Shown: one piece after another, positions 61,446-64,000 of the stretch
Numbering within the stretch: position 1 is the stretch's first letter
How the letters are laid out: each line of letters opens with the position of its first letter
Assembly: GCF_002934365.1 (NCBI RefSeq)
Contig: NZ_PTIY01000007.1
Coordinates: 124,001 to 188,000, forward strand
DNA: 64,000 bases
Direction of reading: 5' to 3'
Origin: Methylobacter tundripaludum
GTDB lineage: Bacteria; Pseudomonadota; Gammaproteobacteria; Methylococcales; Methylomonadaceae
Translations under genes and position numbers: made by a program
The notes under the pieces: generated by a model
The model's input: only the letters and a program-made list of their open reading frames with translations
Told to the model about the DNA's origin: nothing
Database searches by the model: none

Positions 61446-63464
61446 ATGTCAGATAGAAAAATTCTCGTCACCAGCGCGCTGCCTTACGCCAACGGCCCGA
61501 TTCACCTCGGTCATCTGGTTGAATACATTCAAACGGATATTTGGGTGCGTTTTCAAAAACAACGTGGCAACCTCTGCTATTACGTTTGCGCGGATGACAC
61601 CCACGGCACGCCGATCATGCTCAGGGCGGATCGGGAAGGCATTACCCCGGAACAATTGATCGCCCAGGTCGGCAAAGAGCATCTGGCCGACTTTACCGAG
61701 TTCAGCGTGGCGTTCGATAATTACCACAGCACCCATTCCGAAGAAAATAAAGCCTTCTCGTCGCTGATCTACGAACGTCTGCGCGATGCCGGACACATCA
61801 GTTCGCGCAGCATTACCCAGGCCTTCGATCCGGTTAAGAACATGTTCTTGTCCGACCGCTTTATCAAAGGCGAATGCCCCAAATGCGGCGCGCTCGATCA
61901 ATATGGTGACGGCTGCGAAGTGTGCGGTACAACCTATGCGCCGACCGAACTGAAAAACGCGGTGTCGGCGATTTCAGGCGCCAAGCCCGTCGATAAAGAG
62001 TCCGTGCATTATTTCTTCGATCTGGCCAACTTTAGCGACATGTTGCGCGAGTGGACGAATGCAGGACACTTGCAGCCCGAAGTCAGCAACAAACTGGCCG
62101 AATGGCTGGACGGCGGCTTGCAGCAATGGGACATAAGCCGCGATGCGCCGTATTTCGGCTTTGAAATCCCCGACGCGCCGGGCAAATATTTTTATGTCTG
62201 GCTGGATGCGCCGATCGGCTACATGGCCAGTTTCAAAAACCTGTGCGATAAGCAGGGGCTGGATTTTAATGAATTCTGGTCAAAGAACAGCGACGCCGAG
62301 CTGTATCATTTCATCGGCAAAGACATCATCTATTTCCACGCGTTGTTTTGGCCTGCGATGCTCAGCGGCGCTCATTTTCGGACGCCCAGCGCCATTTTCG
62401 CGCACGGTTTTTTAACCGTGAACGGCGAAAAAATGTCCAAGTCGCGCGGCACGTTCATCAAAGCCCGGACCTATCTGGATCATTTGAATCCCGAATACCT
62501 GCGCTATTATTTCGCCGCCAAGCTCAGCGCCGGGGTCGATGACATCGATTTGAATTTTGACGATTTCAGCCAGCGGGTTAATTCCGACTTGGTTGGTAAA
62601 GTGGTCAATATCGCCAGCCGTTGCAGCGGATTTATCGCCAAACGCTTCGATAACAAGCTGTCCGAACACTGTTCGGAGCAAGCCTTATTCCATGAATTCG
62701 TCGCCGCCAACGCACAAATCGCTGAGCATTACGAGGCACGCGAATTCGGCAAAGCCATGCGCGAGATCATGGCGCTGGCCGATAAAGCCAACCAGTACAT
62801 CGATGAACTTAAGCCCTGGCTGATCGCCAAAGAAGAAGGCAAGGATAAAGAGCTGCACGAAGTCTGCACGATGGGACTCAACCTGTTCCGGCTGCTGGCC
62901 GTTTATTTAAAGCCGGTGCTTCCTGTGTTGGCGGGCAATTCGGAAAGCTTCTTAAACATCGACGCGCAAGCCTGGCCGGCTGATGCGAAGCCTTTGTTAA
63001 ATCACGTCATCAATGAATTCAAACCATTGATGACGCGGGTTGAGGCCGATAAAATCGCGGCGATTATCGAGGCGTCCAAAGAAAATCTGGAAAAAACCGC
63101 CGAAGCTCCGAAGGCTAAAAAATGCGAACCGATTGCCGACACGATCGAGTTTGAAGATTTCGCCAAACTGGATTTGCGTATCGCCAGAATCCTCAAGGCC
63201 GAGCACGTCGAAGGCGCGGACAAGTTGTTGCAGTTGACCGTGGACATCGGCGATGAAACCCGCAACATCTTTGCCGGGATTAAATCCGCTTACAGCCCGG
63301 AAGATTTGGAAGGGAAACTGACCCTGGTCATCGCCAATCTTGCGCCGAGGAAAATGCGTTTCGGCCTGTCCGAAGGCATGGTGCTGGCCGCAGGACCCGG
63401 CGGCAAGGATATTTGGATTTTGAGCCCTGATGAAGGGGCTCAGCCGGGGATGCGGGTTAAGTAA
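61446..63464 (+). CDS. metG: Methionyl-tRNA synthetase
   Basis: 672 residues. HIGH-type motif in [17 protein letters not shown], zinc knuckle [23 protein letters not shown] in [11 protein letters not shown], and a C-terminal tRNA-binding domain ([20 protein letters not shown]). Complete and typical. Confidence 0.97.
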   Translation: MSDRKILVTSALPYANGPIHLGHLVEYIQTDIWVRFQKQRGNLCYYVCADDTHGTPIMLRADREGITPEQLIAQVGKEHLADFTEFSVAFDNYHSTHSEENKAFSSLIYERLRDAGHISSRSITQAFDPVKNMFLSDRFIKGECPKCGALDQYGDGCEVCGTTYAPTELKNAVSAISGAKPVDKESVHYFFDLANFSDMLREWTNAGHLQPEVSNKLAEWLDGGLQQWDISRDAPYFGFEIPDAPGKYFYVWLDAPIGYMASFKNLCDKQGLDFNEFWSKNSDAELYHFIGKDIIYFHALFWPAMLSGAHFRTPSAIFAHGFLTVNGEKMSKSRGTFIKARTYLDHLNPEYLRYYFAAKLSAGVDDIDLNFDDFSQRVNSDLVGKVVNIASRCSGFIAKRFDNKLSEHCSEQALFHEFVAANAQIAEHYEAREFGKAMREIMALADKANQYIDELKPWLIAKEEGKDKELHEVCTMGLNLFRLLAVYLKPVLPVLAGNSESFLNIDAQAWPADAKPLLNHVINEFKPLMTRVEADKIAAIIEASKENLEKTAEAPKAKKCEPIADTIEFEDFAKLDLRIARILKAEHVEGADKLLQLTVDIGDETRNIFAGIKSAYSPEDLEGKLTLVIANLAPRKMRFGLSEGMVLAAGPGGKDIWILSPDEGAQPGMRVK

Positions 63465-63502
63465 TAATGAAGATCTCTCACTTAAGAGGGAGATACGCGT
63501 AA

Positions 63503-63611
63503 GGCTTAACCGTTCGTCCTGAGCTTGTCGAAGGATGGACGGTTAAGCCGATCATGGTTCGACAAGGCTCTCCTGAGCCTGGTCGAAGGACTCACCACGA
63601 ACGGCTTAACC
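63503..63611. repeat. Two overlapping palindromic repeats with TTCGACAGGCTC-type cores
   Basis: Unit one: GGCTTAACCG (from 63503) pairs with CGGTTAAGCC (63540-63549). Unit two: GGTTAAGCCG (63541-63550) pairs with CGGCTTAACC (63602-63611). The middle arm is shared. The cores are at about 63511-63536 and 63558-63603, the second longer and imperfect. Confidence 0.75.
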
Positions 63612-63680
63612 TTAAACTGCGCTGTGTTAAGTTGGTAGCCATGATGAGTTTGTCAAATCGGCCAGACTAATACCCGGAAT

Positions 63681-64000
63681 ATGCCTGTTTCACTTGAAAA
63701 TCCCACATTGATTGACCAAATAAACGCCTTACTGCCGCAAACCCAATGCGGGCAATGCAGCTTCCAAGGCTGCCGCCCCTACGCCGAGGCCATCGCCTCG
63801 GGCGCGGCGGACATCAACCAGTGTCCGCCGGGCGGTGACGAGGGCATACGCGATCTGGCCGATTTATTGGGCGTCCCCCCCAAGCCACTGAATGCTAAAT
63901 TCGGCATACACAAGCCCGCAAGCGTTGCGTTCATTATCGAGGAAGACTGCATCGGCTGCACCAAATGCATCGCCGCATGCCCGGTCGATGCGATATTGGG
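63681..64000 (+). CDS. rnfB: RnfB-like electron-transport iron-sulfur protein (truncated by window end)
   Basis: The first ~106 residues are visible. [19 protein letters not shown] and [10 protein letters not shown] form the 4Fe-4S domain typical of Rnf[17 protein letters not shown] begins a ferredoxin domain. It lacks the N-terminal membrane helix of classical RnfB, so it may be a shorter relative or a soluble ferredoxin-like form. The gene runs past base 64000. Confidence 0.82.
   Translation, partial: MPVSLENPTLIDQINALLPQTQCGQCSFQGCRPYAEAIASGAADINQCPPGGDEGIRDLADLLGVPPKPLNAKFGIHKPASVAFIIEEDCIGCTKCIAACPVDAIL

Noticed and set aside
63503-63611. CRISPR array
   Set aside because: Only two imperfect units with inverted symmetry, no regular spacers and no cas genes.

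Overview
The window reads as chromosomal DNA of a gammaproteobacterium. It carries glnE, nth, waaC/waaF, recC, cbpA/cbpM, ycgL (a family essentially confined to this class), dcd, apbC, metG and the start of an rnfB-like gene. A precursor plus DUF692 plus DUF2063 copper-RiPP cluster, the gene style and the many dispersed palindromes suggest a methanotroph-like lineage (Methylococcales). That assignment is inference only: no methane-oxidation gene, rRNA or tRNA is present.

Layout. 0.2-4.1 kb: a large membrane protein with a discoidin-like tail and a glycosyltransferase, in AT-rich DNA. 4.2-7.1 kb: methylthioadenosine salvage (mtnP, apt, mtnA). 7.1-7.6 kb: gene debris. 7.6-23.1 kb: a surface-polysaccharide locus with an epimerase, LhgO-like oxidase, NUDIX protein, gmhB, a large membrane protein, an AlgJ/AlgX-like plus AlgI-like O-acetylation pair, three glycosyltransferases, two GDP-mannose dehydratase paralogues and GDP-fucose synthase. 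23.3-27 kb: nth, then a bufferin/HvfABC-type copper-RiPP operon and a lipoprotein. 27.1-37.4 kb: glnE, ilvE, waaF-waaC, rpiA and recC. 37.4-44.6 kb: repeats, a coiled-coil protein, an RcnB-like periplasmic protein and a complete heavy-metal RND efflux operon. 45-53 kb: a SulP transporter, a two-component system, and a Pho-box-controlled porin followed by a calcium-loop lipoprotein. 53-58.8 kb: a flippase-like protein, two tandem cbpA-cbpM pairs, hsp20 with a clear heat-shock promoter, and a CPBP protease. 58.9-64 kb: ycgL, dcd, apbC, metG and a truncated rnfB.

Two themes stand out. The first is metal handling: the copper-RiPP operon, RND efflux and RcnB. The second is an unusually dense load of small palindromic elements with no transposase in the window. 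They include three copies of a ~140-bp MITE-like element, a CACGAAG hairpin family, and a TTCGACAGGCTC-core repeat whose flanking arms differ at each locus yet stay perfectly self-complementary. Some elements lie in frame inside glnE and recC, so repeat DNA has been translated into essential proteins.

No complete insertion sequence, CRISPR array, rRNA or tRNA was found.
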